The notes under the pieces: model-generated
Told to the model about the DNA's origin: nothing
The model's input: the letters and a program-made list of their open reading frames with translations, nothing else
Databases searched by the model: none
Part shown: one piece after another, positions 6,608-15,533 of the stretch
How positions within the stretch are numbered: position 1 is the stretch's first letter
Layout: every line of letters starts with the position of its first letter
Translations under genes and position numbers: made by a program
DNA from: a virus
IMG/VR virus record: IMGVR_UViG_3300021134_000034
Location: 1 to 21,870 of that record
DNA length: 21,870 bases
Reading direction: 5' to 3' (one strand)

Positions 6608-8161
6608 TTAGAGCGGAATTCCGCCGGTTATATTGATTGTCAAATTAGCTTGTGGCAAATAAGCAATCTGACTTGGACTTAACACTACAGTATTAGCTGA
6701 TGCTGACCCATCAATATTAAACTGCGTAATTGTAGAGGATACAACGCCTTGATTATTATTTGCACTTTGGATAGCAGCGTATACTGCAGACAAAGGCATA
6801 GAGCGGCCAAAGGTAGCTGACGGATAGTCAAAGTACCCATTGACGCCAACCAAGGCTTTGTTAATAGCTAGTTTCATTGTACTTTGCTTTTGAGCTGCTT
6901 GAATACTTACATTGACTGTTAGGTGTAGTGGGACATAAGTTGGTGGAAGAACAGTCAGGGTAGTTCCTACCGGTGTTTTGTCTGCCATATAAGCCGACAC
7001 AGCTGTTTGAAGATCTGACCAGTTGGCAGTAGGTAATCCCCCGCTAATTCCTGGAGTAGAAGTGCCATCGTTTGCAGACTGTATGTAAAGGTTTACAGAG
7101 CTATATACACTGGCATCTGTGTTAGCTTTTCCAACTAGTGGTACTTGAGTAGCTAGGTAAGTATAGTCATACTTAGTAACTGCACGACGTCTAGCAATAA
7201 CAGCACCACGAATCTTATCTCTAAGTGCGTCAGTCGTATCTCCATCTGCTCCGCCTATTGCTGCATTGCTATTAGATACGGTAAAATAAGTGGGAACAGC
7301 TGTGTCAATATTTCCAGGGATAAAACTAATTTCATTTATAACGCCTGACTTAACGTTTCCGTAGCTACCTACGCTGACCTTATAAATAGAACTAATAAGC
7401 TGTGTCGTAGTTGGAATAGCTCCGTTAATTCCATCACCAAAGATAACTGTCAATGTACCGTCAGTATTTTGCTGAGTAGTAAATACAAGATCTGAAGGGC
7501 CGTACTCTACCAAGGTATCTACATACGTCCAAGGAGCAAATGCCACACCCTGTCCTACATAAACAATTACAGAACTGGTAATAATATTAATATCATAGAT
7601 AACAAAGGTCTGGTTTGCTGAACCATCAGAGGTTCCAACGTTAGCTGGAAGAGGCTTGTGATATACGGGATCGATAAAGTCTTCACGATCCGTATTAACT
7701 GTCTTACCTTCCACGGCAGTTAAGTTAATAGTCTGCCCTGGAATAATCTGTGTGGCACCAACAGTAGTTTCAAAATAAGTCTGGGAGTATGGACCATAAG
7801 TTAAGGGGGCCAATACTTGGGTACCAATAGGCAGATCATAGGTTCCAGAGCTATTATTTGTAAAGGTCAGGGTAACTGTAGCTGGAGTAGGACCCGCAAC
7901 TTTATATCCGTATAGGCTTGCAAATCCCAAAAGGGTATCGGTCTTGACAGCCGTAGCAACCGTTGTTTCATTTGCCACACGGTCAAGGTAATACGACATG
8001 ATGTCGCCCATATAGGCAAAGGCTTCAACCAATACGTTACCCAGATCAGAGTTATCTGATGGGGTCCAGTTAGTACCAGTATTAGTACTAATCAGGTTAA
8101 TGATGTCAGCTTTAAGAGCGTTGTAGTCTCTAGCTGTATAGTCGATTGCGATTTCACTCAT
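6608..8161 (-). CDS. Baseplate J-like wedge protein (517 aa)
   Basis: This is a baseplate wedge subunit of the baseplate J/T4 gp6 family, which forms the ring around the hub and triggers sheath contraction. The N-terminal signature is clear: IDYTARDYNALKADIINL at about 6-23, and SDLGNVLVEAFAYMGDIMSY at about 39-58 followed by YLDRVANET. The centre carries VIFGDGINGAIP, a typical conserved strand-turn of the family, and the C-terminal half shows the GGADGDTTDALRDKIRGAV and RRAVTKYDYTYLA pattern. It overlaps the gp25-like gene by ATGA at 8158-8161, with GAGG 5 bases before the ATG. The length is normal for the simple (non-T4) contractile systems. Confidence 0.93.
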   Translation of the reverse strand: MSEIAIDYTARDYNALKADIINLISTNTGTNWTPSDNSDLGNVLVEAFAYMGDIMSYYLDRVANETTVATAVKTDTLLGFASLYGYKVAGPTPATVTLTFTNNSSGTYDLPIGTQVLAPLTYGPYSQTYFETTVGATQIIPGQTINLTAVEGKTVNTDREDFIDPVYHKPLPANVGTSDGSANQTFVIYDINIITSSVIVYVGQGVAFAPWTYVDTLVEYGPSDLVFTTQQNTDGTLTVIFGDGINGAIPTTTQLISSIYKVSVGSYGNVKSGVINEISFIPGNIDTAVPTYFTVSNSNAAIGGADGDTTDALRDKIRGAVIARRRAVTKYDYTYLATQVPLVGKANTDASVYSSVNLYIQSANDGTSTPGISGGLPTANWSDLQTAVSAYMADKTPVGTTLTVLPPTYVPLHLTVNVSIQAAQKQSTMKLAINKALVGVNGYFDYPSATFGRSMPLSAVYAAIQSANNNQGVVSSTITQFNIDGSASANTVVLSPSQIAYLPQANLTINITGGIPL

Positions 8162-8580
8162 GATAGCCTCGTCACTGTTCCGTTAGGTGTAAAGGTTGAT
8201 GTTGTTGTTGATAGGGTTGCAGCATAATTTCCAGGAACAATAACCTGAATGGTTACTGGTGATTCTCCATCTTGTTGTGGGGATCCAACGGTAACTTTAT
8301 CTACTACTACGTCTGGAAGCCAAGTAGTAATAGCAGCCCTTATAGCTTGCTCTATACTCTGGCTTAAAGTACCTGCCTCCCCAGGAATATTCATTCCTTG
8401 GTTTTCAAAAAGATACTTATTTATATCTGTACCATAGGATGGTTGCATAGGCCTAGAGCCTACGGTCGTAGACAAAAGAGTGACAAGACGATCTAGGTAT
8501 ATCTTAGGTACTAAAGTTGTAGACTCAACAACTCCAATAGCGTCTATGGTAAAGGGGTAGCTAATGGCTGTGGTAGTCAT
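8158..8580 (-). CDS. gp25/GpW-like baseplate wedge protein (140 aa)
   Basis: This is the gp25-like wedge subunit, which starts sheath polymerisation because part of it resembles the sheath C-terminus. The family core is visible near residues 35-65 (STTVGSRPMQPSYGTDINKY, then LFENQG), followed by a helix (QSIEQAIRAAITTWLPDV) and a strand pair. An upstream in-frame ATG exists at 8598, but I chose 8580. That ATG overlaps the preceding stop as ATGA and has GGAG 7 bases upstream, inside the end of the previous gene. It is coupled at its own end to baseplate J by another ATGA overlap. The order OB-fold protein, gp25, J is the standard baseplate order in contractile systems. Confidence 0.9.
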   Translation of the reverse strand: MTTTAISYPFTIDAIGVVESTTLVPKIYLDRLVTLLSTTVGSRPMQPSYGTDINKYLFENQGMNIPGEAGTLSQSIEQAIRAAITTWLPDVVVDKVTVGSPQQDGESPVTIQVIVPGNYAATLSTTTSTFTPNGTVTRLS

Positions 8581-8981
8581 GACTGTACTCCAATCCATAC
8601 TGGAAACTCAGGATCCCCGGCAATGAACATAACCCAGACCTTGGATCCTACGGCTGGGTAGTTAATAAGAGATACACCAGGCTTTGGTGTAACTGTTAAT
8701 GCAGGAATTGTAACACTTAGTGAACCGTTTTCGTCGGGTGTAGAGACGGACGTTGAGGCAGTTGTTAACACACTTGCATACTGTAAAGAAGTATTTGGTA
8801 CCGGTATGCAGGCATCGGCCCAAGGCCCAATTTCAGTACCAGTATGCTGCTCTACTTGAACTTGAATTCTGTTCTTATTTAGAGGGTCCGCATTTGATAT
8901 AACCGTTGCTGGATATATCCCATAAAATCTTGGGCGTCCCAAATAGTCCATACTGTAATCATAGGGATCATATGAACTCAT
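8577..8981 (-). CDS. gp5/VgrG-type OB-fold baseplate hub protein (134 aa)
   Basis: Residues about 17-60 (RFYGIYPATVISNADPLNKN, then RIQVQVEQHTG) and 105-133 (YPAVGSKVWVMFIAGDPEFP, then VWIG) form the OB-fold pattern of gp5/VgrG/baseplate assembly protein V. In these families the OB domain sits beneath the hub and holds the spike. No lysozyme insertion, beta-helix or PAAR-like tip is seen in the 134 residues, so the spike proper must be short or encoded elsewhere. The gene overlaps both neighbours by ATGA and has GGAGG 5 bases before its ATG. It follows the two hub genes, as expected. Confidence 0.85.
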   Translation of the reverse strand: MSSYDPYDYSMDYLGRPRFYGIYPATVISNADPLNKNRIQVQVEQHTGTEIGPWADACIPVPNTSLQYASVLTTASTSVSTPDENGSLSVTIPALTVTPKPGVSLINYPAVGSKVWVMFIAGDPEFPVWIGVQS

Positions 8982-9586
8982 ATCGTCCTCCCTGAATTAG
9001 TAGATACCCATTTTACCGTACGTCTAGGGTTGGTTTCACTAGGTGGGTAGGCAGCGTAAGGGTCAAGGATTGAATTGGTTAATGAAGCTGGTGGCATAGA
9101 AACAGGTGGGTTAACATTTGGGTTGGCACCAGGTATTGGGGCATTAGGAACTTTACTGTTGTTGGGGGAAACAGAGTAATCTACCAATACGCAATCGGTC
9201 AAGGCTATGGATTTACCAGCAAGCTCATTCTGTATATCCCTAGTAGCGCTAGCAGTACCGGCAGAGGGATTGATATCCCCGGGTGTATCAGTACCCACAA
9301 CTAAATGAAGAACATAGTATCCTGGGGCTTGTCCAAATGAGTGGGTAACAGATAGCACTGTCCAGTAACCAGACATTCCATTTGGAAGCCCATCAAGATA
9401 GATTGGGTCATAGGGACGAATTGTGTTGTCCCCAACGACTGTGACCTTAGCTTTATACTGATACCTGTAGGCATTATTTAAATCGATTGCCTTTTGTTTA
9501 GCATCAGCTTCACTACGAATTACCTCGTGTGGATAGTGCCGCTTAAACTTAGTATTAGCGGATGAGTTAGTAAATGCAGTGGTCAT
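8978..9586 (-). CDS. C-terminal half of a split gp27/gpD-type hub (202 aa)
   Basis: Residues about 20-100 read like the last domain of phage late control D/gp27 hub proteins: a helix (EADAKQKAIDLNNAYRYQYK), a strand pair (KVTVVGDNTIRPYDPIYLDG), then GYWTVLSVTHSFG and GYYVLHLVVGTD. In usual hubs this domain is on the same chain as the N-terminal hub domains. Here those domains are in the preceding gene, and the two genes overlap by ATGA. Residues 110-202 are Pro/Asn/Ser-rich and of low complexity (NAPIPGANPNVNPPVSMPPA), perhaps a flexible tail contacting other baseplate parts. Both genes look intact and well coupled, so I read this as a stable split, not a broken gene. Confidence 0.72.
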   Translation of the reverse strand: MTTAFTNSSANTKFKRHYPHEVIRSEADAKQKAIDLNNAYRYQYKAKVTVVGDNTIRPYDPIYLDGLPNGMSGYWTVLSVTHSFGQAPGYYVLHLVVGTDTPGDINPSAGTASATRDIQNELAGKSIALTDCVLVDYSVSPNNSKVPNAPIPGANPNVNPPVSMPPASLTNSILDPYAAYPPSETNPRRTVKWVSTNSGRTI

Positions 9587-10425
9587 GATAGGAAGTAATC
9601 CTCGTTAGGCACAACCGCACCCTGGTTAGACTTAGGTATGCTATGGGGCGTAGTAGTCTTAATAGACGCCTTGGTAACTCTATTCTGACCAGAGACGACA
9701 CGGTCTGTTTTAATTCCTGTCTCAGGAGATTCATCAGATACTATAGGGACAAAGTCTATAATAGAACCGAGGGCTCGCTCTGGAGTACTGAGAACTCCAT
9801 TGACTGTACTATCAATATAGTTAAAGTACGGGGCATTAGACTTCTTATCATTAAAGTATTTATCTCGAGAAACAAAAATAATAGTAGTGTTTTCAGCTCT
9901 AAGTGTAAAACCAATCTCCCTAGCTAGAGAACGAAATAGCTGCCAATAAGTTTGTCCTGCTTGCACAATAGCATTTCTAACTCTTGGATGACGTTGCGTA
10001 ACGGCAGCTAAACTATGAACTGAGCAGGCTTGAGAAATAACTTGGTCAGCTGTTACGTTCTTATAGATTTTTTGTGCGGTGTCTTTAAGAACATGAGAGG
10101 CAGAGATGCAGGTAACGGTTGTAGAAGCTGCACCATGGATATTGTTGTTCTGAGATATGTGGTGAACGTATCCTTTAAAGGTAGATGTAACCTTATTGTT
10201 AGTATAGGTAAAGGTAACTGGGTCCCCACTAAGTATAGAGGTTTCTAATTTAGCTGGCTTACCTTTAAAGTATATGTTAAGCAGGTCATGTTGCTCCATG
10301 CCCTGTACAAGGTCAGCGCTAATAGCAATGAGTTCTAGATTAGGTGACTTTGGAAATTCCACAGTAAACTTGGCATTGATATTTGCCGACTGCCAAACAT
10401 ACTGCTGAAGTATGCTATTGGCCAT
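9583..10425 (-). CDS. gp27/late control D-type baseplate hub, N-terminal part (280 aa)
   Basis: This is the main hub domain of the baseplate, which forms a trimeric ring continuing the tail tube. The typical pattern is seen: a first strand-rich domain (about 15-100, with DPVTFTYTNNKVTSTFKGYV), then NVTADQVISQACSVHSL, and TYWQLFRSLAREIGFTLRAE followed by NTTIIFVSR, which is the characteristic W-x-x-L-x-x-x-A-x-x-x-G-[FY] element of gpD/XkdQ-like hubs. The C-terminal domain expected of a full hub (350-400 aa) is absent here and appears in the next gene. It starts with a TGATG overlap at 10425 to the LysM gene. Confidence 0.83.
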   Translation of the reverse strand: MANSILQQYVWQSANINAKFTVEFPKSPNLELIAISADLVQGMEQHDLLNIYFKGKPAKLETSILSGDPVTFTYTNNKVTSTFKGYVHHISQNNNIHGAASTTVTCISASHVLKDTAQKIYKNVTADQVISQACSVHSLAAVTQRHPRVRNAIVQAGQTYWQLFRSLAREIGFTLRAENTTIIFVSRDKYFNDKKSNAPYFNYIDSTVNGVLSTPERALGSIIDFVPIVSDESPETGIKTDRVVSGQNRVTKASIKTTTPHSIPKSNQGAVVPNEDYFLS

Positions 10426-10724
10426 CAGCTTGCCTCCACCACTGGAACACGAATAACGGTGCCTGGTTCTATAGAAAATGGGTCGGTGATTTCTGGATTA
10501 ATGTCCATAATCTCCCACCAAAACTTAGGACCACCGCAGCACTTATCTGCAAGTACCGCCAGGGTATCCCCATAAACCCAGGTGTACTCGTAGAAACGAA
10601 CAGTTTTAATTGTCCAGTTTCTATACACAGTTGTTACATAGGTACCAGTATGCTCATAGAGATGAGAATTAAGGGTGCCGTCAATATACCGGGATACACG
10701 TTCAATACTTGAACCAGCCATCAT
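10425..10724 (-). CDS. LysM-domain baseplate/tube-cap protein (99 aa)
   Basis: Residues about 45-95 form a LysM-like fold: YTWVYGDTLAVLADKCCGG, a short helix (KFWWEIMDINPE) and the closing IEPGTVIRVP. In contractile phages and injection systems such a small LysM protein (gp53- or gpX-like; fused in Afp7/Pvc7) sits around the tube near the hub. It probably acts in assembly, and not as a free peptidoglycan binder. Two adjacent ATGs are present at 10724 and 10721. The first overlaps the previous stop as ATGA, and GGAG lies 4 bases (first ATG) or 7 bases (second) upstream, so the exact start is open by one codon. Confidence 0.85.
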   Translation of the reverse strand: MMAGSSIERVSRYIDGTLNSHLYEHTGTYVTTVYRNWTIKTVRFYEYTWVYGDTLAVLADKCCGGPKFWWEIMDINPEITDPFSIEPGTVIRVPVVEAS

Positions 10725-12457
10725 GTAGCTCCTGTCGCTGCTGTTACGTTTCCAGAGGCTATGTACTTAGCCAATGAAGAAGTAGATGAAAGACCGTCGT
10801 TGAATATAACTGGGATGCGTGCTATCTGTATATCCACTGTAGTTAAAATAGGAACCATATTCTTATCAAACATTACGTGGTTCACATTCAAACTACTAAT
10901 AGTTCCATAGATTCTCAGGTTATCGTTTAGCTTTACCCAAATAGGGATAGCTTTAAGCACGCCATAATCCGCACTATACCTTGCTGTGCCCGGGTTACCC
11001 AGCATTTGATTACCAAGTATTGGATCCCCACCAGTAACGCGGTATAGAAATTCTATATCGTATTCGGTACCACGATAACGTAGCCCGTCTACTTCCATAG
11101 GAGTAAGGCTAGGAATCCAACCTTTACTTCCAATATTAGTATCCATACCAGCATTGAGATTTCTGTATATCTGTGATAAATCAGAGATTCTATTTAAATA
11201 GACAGTGAAACTAAACATGGTATTTCCAGGAAGAATACCAGAGGGGCTAGAAGCTCCATATGTCCAGTCGATACTATTACTGGTATTTAAGTTATATTGA
11301 ATAGTAGTGGGGTTGTACATGAATCTAAATCCCCAGATATTACTACCATCAGCTGGATTTCCAGCTTGGTTCAATGAGGCAGCCATAGTTTTATCTTGAT
11401 ATATGGTTCCTACACTGCCAAGTCCACCAGGACCATTAGCTGCAAAAAATGTTTTTAATGCCGCCGCGTCGGATTCATTTACAACACTTGGAGTTGTAAT
11501 ATAGGAGTCAGAAGTTACTAAACCTAAAGTTTTATTATCGGCAAAAAACTTTTCAAAAGAACGTGTAGTGATGTGTGGTGGTGGATTCCAACGAGGACCC
11601 ATAGCAGAACTATCAGGATTGTTAGGTGATGGCGGTAATGTCCCAGATGGTGCTTGATAGTTTGCAACCTTAGCTGGCAACTGAGATTTAGGCCCATTAT
11701 GAATACTATCAATAGCATCAACAAGCAGGCTTTGTGCTGCCTTCTTAGCATTGCCCGGCTTATTTACTGGGTCACAACCTAGAGAACTTGGTCCAACCGT
11801 TTTCTTAGTTACAGGGTTATAGGTATTTACAAAGTAACAGGTTTGCTTTGAGTTAGTTGTAGAGGTAATAAAAACAAACTGTTTATTAGCATAGTCCCAG
11901 TGGATATTACTATAGTTTCCATTTAATAATGGAAGTATTTCTTTTGGAATAGGCGGCTGGGTAACTGCTTGCGTAATAGATACCGACTGATAACGAATAT
12001 ATCCCACAGTGCCATCTGTTTGAGTAATAGGCCAATCGTATACACCTAAAAAGGTATTGGGATCAGATTTTAATATCACATCAAAATATGGGTAAATTAC
12101 TATAGGCCACTTTATGCCGTTAGCGGATAAAAGACTGTTTACTACTTTAGCAGTAAAGCTATTAGAGTTAGTTTGTACTTCAGCAAAATATCCATGGCCC
12201 TGGGAACCAGCGCTTACGTGTACAGCGTATTTAGACATATCTGTAGCTGGTGTAAATTGATTTGTTACATCATTGTAAGTACCAGGAATAATTTGCCACT
12301 CTAGAGTATCCCCACCGTAGGTGGTAGCACCTGCAGTAGCAGTACCTCCTGGAACAAGGTCAGTAAAGCTTACTTTAATGTCCGGTACTTCAATGGGGAC
12401 ATAGCTTCCATTAATAACCTGGAATAGCTTTTGCTGGTATACATTTCTAGTAGCCAT
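10721..12457 (-). CDS. CIS-tube-like baseplate/tube-initiator protein with N-terminal extension (578 aa)
   Basis: The C-terminal part (about 373-550) follows the pattern of contractile-injection-system tube proteins of the Afp7/Pvc7 type: GFRFMYNPTTIQYNLN, a strand-rich middle, FLYRVTG, and YGTISSLNVNHVMFDKNMVP followed by ILTTVDIQIARI. In those systems the tube-like domain is fused to LysM; here LysM is the next, overlapping gene. Residues 1-165 form a separate beta-rich domain, and 165-340 is a mixed linker with a Pro/Asn-rich stretch (PSGTLPPSPNNPDSSAMG). The role is probably the adaptor between tube and hub. It overlaps the tape measure stop by TAATG at 12457. The N-terminal domain is not one I can name. 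Confidence 0.65.
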   Translation of the reverse strand: MATRNVYQQKLFQVINGSYVPIEVPDIKVSFTDLVPGGTATAGATTYGGDTLEWQIIPGTYNDVTNQFTPATDMSKYAVHVSAGSQGHGYFAEVQTNSNSFTAKVVNSLLSANGIKWPIVIYPYFDVILKSDPNTFLGVYDWPITQTDGTVGYIRYQSVSITQAVTQPPIPKEILPLLNGNYSNIHWDYANKQFVFITSTTNSKQTCYFVNTYNPVTKKTVGPSSLGCDPVNKPGNAKKAAQSLLVDAIDSIHNGPKSQLPAKVANYQAPSGTLPPSPNNPDSSAMGPRWNPPPHITTRSFEKFFADNKTLGLVTSDSYITTPSVVNESDAAALKTFFAANGPGGLGSVGTIYQDKTMAASLNQAGNPADGSNIWGFRFMYNPTTIQYNLNTSNSIDWTYGASSPSGILPGNTMFSFTVYLNRISDLSQIYRNLNAGMDTNIGSKGWIPSLTPMEVDGLRYRGTEYDIEFLYRVTGGDPILGNQMLGNPGTARYSADYGVLKAIPIWVKLNDNLRIYGTISSLNVNHVMFDKNMVPILTTVDIQIARIPVIFNDGLSSTSSLAKYIASGNVTAATGAT

Positions 12458-15384
12458 TAGTAAACGCTAATTCCTTTCGGTACCAATGAGGTTTCAATTC
12501 TTGATTTAAACTGCTGGAACATCTGTTCAGTTTCCTGAATGGATGCTCGAGCAATATGAACCTGCATTGTCACATTCATATTAATATTGGAACTAGTGTT
12601 TAGTGTAGCATTGCCTCCGCGTGTAGAAGACAAAGCAGGGGTAGAGTGGACTGAGGTAGCTCCCCAAGTACTATCTGGACCTCCGGTGCCTAAGCCTGTC
12701 TCTTGACCAACAGTCTGAGCTTCTTTAAGGAATGAAAAATAACGCGAGCTTCCATAGCTATGGGGCCACGCCTTATTCCAAATCTTTCCATTATGAGATA
12801 TGTCTTTAGCAATTAGCGCATTTGTAACGGGGTTATAAAGTGCGTCGTTGCTAGATAGGTGGTAACTCTTCCTTCTATCTGGTCCCATGTTTCCAAGCAT
12901 ATTAATTTGAAAAATACCATAGGAGTTGTCTCCTGTTTTAGGATCATAGTTATGGTCTCTAGGGTTTCCATTTGATTCAGTAAGAGCAACGGCAAATGCA
13001 GTCTCCAGTGCAGCCCCTCTAAAGCCGGCATTGTAAAGAATGCGCATAAGACCGTCTGGACTTCCACCAGCTATGCCCTTACCCTTAGGGATCTGGCTCA
13101 TAGCCGCAGGTAAATTCTGAGCAGCCTGTGCTGCAGCTTTAGGGACATACTTAGTTAAATTAGAGTAAGTTAAGGGTTGGCCTCTATAGAGTTCTTTACC
13201 AAGTAGGCTATTAACGTCGGCAGAACTTAGTTCTGATAATGTTATAGCTGACTGGGTGCCACTTAAGAAGTTAGCTTGGGCCTTAGAAGATTTGCTTTGA
13301 TTTCCAAACCCAAGGAAATTTTCTACAGTTTTTACACTCTTAGTAAATATGCCACTGAGCCAAGATGTGGCTTTACCAAACCAGTTCTGGGGATTTATAC
13401 GTCCACCTGCTCCGATACCGCCGTTATCTCTAAGCTCATGGTGAAGGTGTGGTCCCGTAGATTTTCCAGCACCCGGTGTTCCTGGGGTACCACCAGATAA
13501 AGCAATGACAGTTGTATGGTCTACAACATCGCCTTTCTTTACCATAATCTTACTTAAGTGGGCATAGAGAGTTGACTTACCACCATGGCTAATAATGATG
13601 TAGTTACCATAACCACCACCGTTACCTGTTTCTGTAACAGTACCTGGGCCTGCAGCACGAATAGGTGTGCCGTGCTTTACTCCATAGTCAATACCTAAGT
13701 GGGCAGCAGTCTTATTTGTTTTACCGTGGTAGCCTTGTGTAATAGGTGTGCCAGTAGGGGCTGGGGATTGCAACCCTGGGAATGTAGCGCCACTTGTACC
13801 GCTAGACGAAGTACTATTTGATGTATTAGGTCCACCAGTAAACGCCCCATAGGCACTGCCAAGCAGACCCCCAATTAATTCTGGTATGCCTGTAGCATCA
13901 AGTCCTGGAATTAAAGCTCCTATTGCTGCACCAGTTCCAGCATATTTAGCAGCCCTACCAAGTCTAGATCTAGTACTGCCATGTGCTGAGTTACCACCAA
14001 TTAAGCTTCCAGCAATTTGTCCTCCTACGGAATATAACCCTCCACGCATAAATCTACGTGCAAGTCCGCTTAGGCCTCCCAGCATTCCACTACTTCCTGA
14101 GCTTTTACCCAATAATGCTGCACTCATCTCTGCTTCAGTAAGGCCGGTAACTGAATCTACTGCGCCTGTAGCTGCGCCCGCACTTCCACCTAAACCATAC
14201 ATACGGTTCATTAATGAATATTGAGCAAACTGACCACCAATACCCATTAACCCACCAGCCATGCCGGATAGACCGCCACCAACACTTCCTGTATTAGGGA
14301 AGGTTTCTAAAAATCCTTTAAACGCCATAAGGGCATTAGTTGCTCCCTGTAATTGGGTAGCCATACCAGCCAAGCCATTAGTTATAGCTGCATTTGTATC
14401 AAGAGCCCCATTGTAACCAGATACTAACCCTTGTTGAGTTGCACCAAGTAATTTATTTTGTGCGCTGTTATTTTTAAAGTTAGCGCGAATTGGGCTGTCT
14501 TTTGGTACACCCATAATATCAAGAGCCTGCTGAGCATTCTTCATATCCCCAGCAGTTAGGGCACTTCCCTTTTTAGCACGGGTAAGAACAGCCATAGCAA
14601 TGGTCTGGAAAAGATTTTGATCTCCACCTACAATAGCCATTAGGCCTGCACCAAGTGGGGAGTTAGGATTTAGAATAGTCGCTGCTTGATCCTGAGTAGG
14701 GGTTCTTCCACCAAACAAAACTCTGAATACATCATTAACAATAGTATTCATTGGTTTTAGATTTCCTTGGCCATCACGTATAGAAATACCGTAACGAAGG
14801 AAATTCATTCCATTCATGCCACCAAGAGTGGCTGCAACCTGTTCATTTGATTGACCAGTCATGGCGCTTAATCCACCGACGCTAGCCATAATATTTTTAG
14901 AGCTTGCACTGCCGGCTGTGTAACCGCCGCTATAGAAGGCTGCCATAGTAGCCATGGTTGGTCCCATAGCACTTGTTGCTCCGCCTTGTACAGCAGAATT
15001 AGCACTACGCATAACGGCCTGAGAGTTACCCATTCCAGGACCTTGAGTGCTAAATCCAGATACAGCATCAGCAGCCATACGCTGCGTAACAGCAGCCATT
15101 GTATTTGGGGCCATGCTCATAAATGAACCGGCAATAGCTGTGCCGCCTATAGCGGCACCGCCCATTAATCTTTGAGTAGGGGTGAATGAGTTCCAGGCAT
15201 TTTTGGCTACAGTACCAAGACCAAGGTTGCTACTTCCAGTAGCATTGCCGCTAAGATTTTTACGGATAGATGCGCTATACTTGTCTGCTTTTTCAAGTAT
15301 TGTTTCAATCTCTTTAAACTCGTCTAGAAACGCTTGAGCGCCCTCATAGAGGTTTTGTTCAATCTTATCTTCGTCTTGAGCCAT
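12457..15384 (-). CDS. Tape measure protein with M23 peptidase and lysozyme-like domains (975 aa)
   Basis: This protein sets tail length and is ejected through the tube. Residues about 1-520 are Gly/Ala/Met-rich and helical with hydrophobic stretches, as in other tape measures. Residues about 545-670 form an M23/LytM metallopeptidase: H562-L-G-I-D566, YAH609, and H646-L-H648, matching the zinc and catalytic residues, so it should cut peptide cross-links. Residues about 772-890 form a lysozyme/transglycosylase-like domain with the likely catalytic E803 in ALTES and the SYGIFQIN motif at 821-828, so it should cut the glycan chains. The remaining tail, with a helical end (ETEQMFQQFKSRIE), probably contacts the hub. 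The ATG at 15384 has GAGG 9 bases upstream. The two wall-cutting domains imply local digestion of peptidoglycan during DNA entry. Confidence 0.93.
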   Translation of the reverse strand: MAQDEDKIEQNLYEGAQAFLDEFKEIETILEKADKYSASIRKNLSGNATGSSNLGLGTVAKNAWNSFTPTQRLMGGAAIGGTAIAGSFMSMAPNTMAAVTQRMAADAVSGFSTQGPGMGNSQAVMRSANSAVQGGATSAMGPTMATMAAFYSGGYTAGSASSKNIMASVGGLSAMTGQSNEQVAATLGGMNGMNFLRYGISIRDGQGNLKPMNTIVNDVFRVLFGGRTPTQDQAATILNPNSPLGAGLMAIVGGDQNLFQTIAMAVLTRAKKGSALTAGDMKNAQQALDIMGVPKDSPIRANFKNNSAQNKLLGATQQGLVSGYNGALDTNAAITNGLAGMATQLQGATNALMAFKGFLETFPNTGSVGGGLSGMAGGLMGIGGQFAQYSLMNRMYGLGGSAGAATGAVDSVTGLTEAEMSAALLGKSSGSSGMLGGLSGLARRFMRGGLYSVGGQIAGSLIGGNSAHGSTRSRLGRAAKYAGTGAAIGALIPGLDATGIPELIGGLLGSAYGAFTGGPNTSNSTSSSGTSGATFPGLQSPAPTGTPITQGYHGKTNKTAAHLGIDYGVKHGTPIRAAGPGTVTETGNGGGYGNYIIISHGGKSTLYAHLSKIMVKKGDVVDHTTVIALSGGTPGTPGAGKSTGPHLHHELRDNGGIGAGGRINPQNWFGKATSWLSGIFTKSVKTVENFLGFGNQSKSSKAQANFLSGTQSAITLSELSSADVNSLLGKELYRGQPLTYSNLTKYVPKAAAQAAQNLPAAMSQIPKGKGIAGGSPDGLMRILYNAGFRGAALETAFAVALTESNGNPRDHNYDPKTGDNSYGIFQINMLGNMGPDRRKSYHLSSNDALYNPVTNALIAKDISHNGKIWNKAWPHSYGSSRYFSFLKEAQTVGQETGLGTGGPDSTWGATSVHSTPALSSTRGGNATLNTSSNINMNVTMQVHIARASIQETEQMFQQFKSRIETSLVPKGISVY

Positions 15385-15395
15385 TATTCACCGCC

Positions 15396-15533
15396 TCACC
15401 TATTTTTTACTTTTAACATCCATGTAACTCGCTCTCTAAAGTTTAAAGAGCGTATTTCGTTCAATGTCCATCCTGGGTATGCTTGAGTTAAAAAGTTCCA
15501 TACTTCTACTAGAACTTCATAATCAATTTCACC
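15396..15533 (-). CDS. Tail assembly chaperone extension in +1 frame (45 codons, no own start)
   Basis: The frame entered at GGT 15533 encodes 45 residues ending at TGA 15396, 11 bases before the tape measure ATG. It begins GEIDYEVLVEVWNFLTQAYP and ends with the basic segment NFRERVTWMLKVKNR, which looks like a real helical protein. No ATG, GTG or TTG occurs in this frame between the upstream in-frame TAG (about 15555) and a TTG deep inside the coding stretch, so independent translation is unlikely. In long-tailed phages the gene pair directly upstream of the tape measure is commonly expressed by ribosomal frameshifting to give a short and a long chaperone. The present stretch fits the long form's C-terminus. 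The fused product would be 314 aa. Confidence 0.72.
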   Translation of the reverse strand, partial: GEIDYEVLVEVWNFLTQAYPGWTLNEIRSLNFRERVTWMLKVKNR

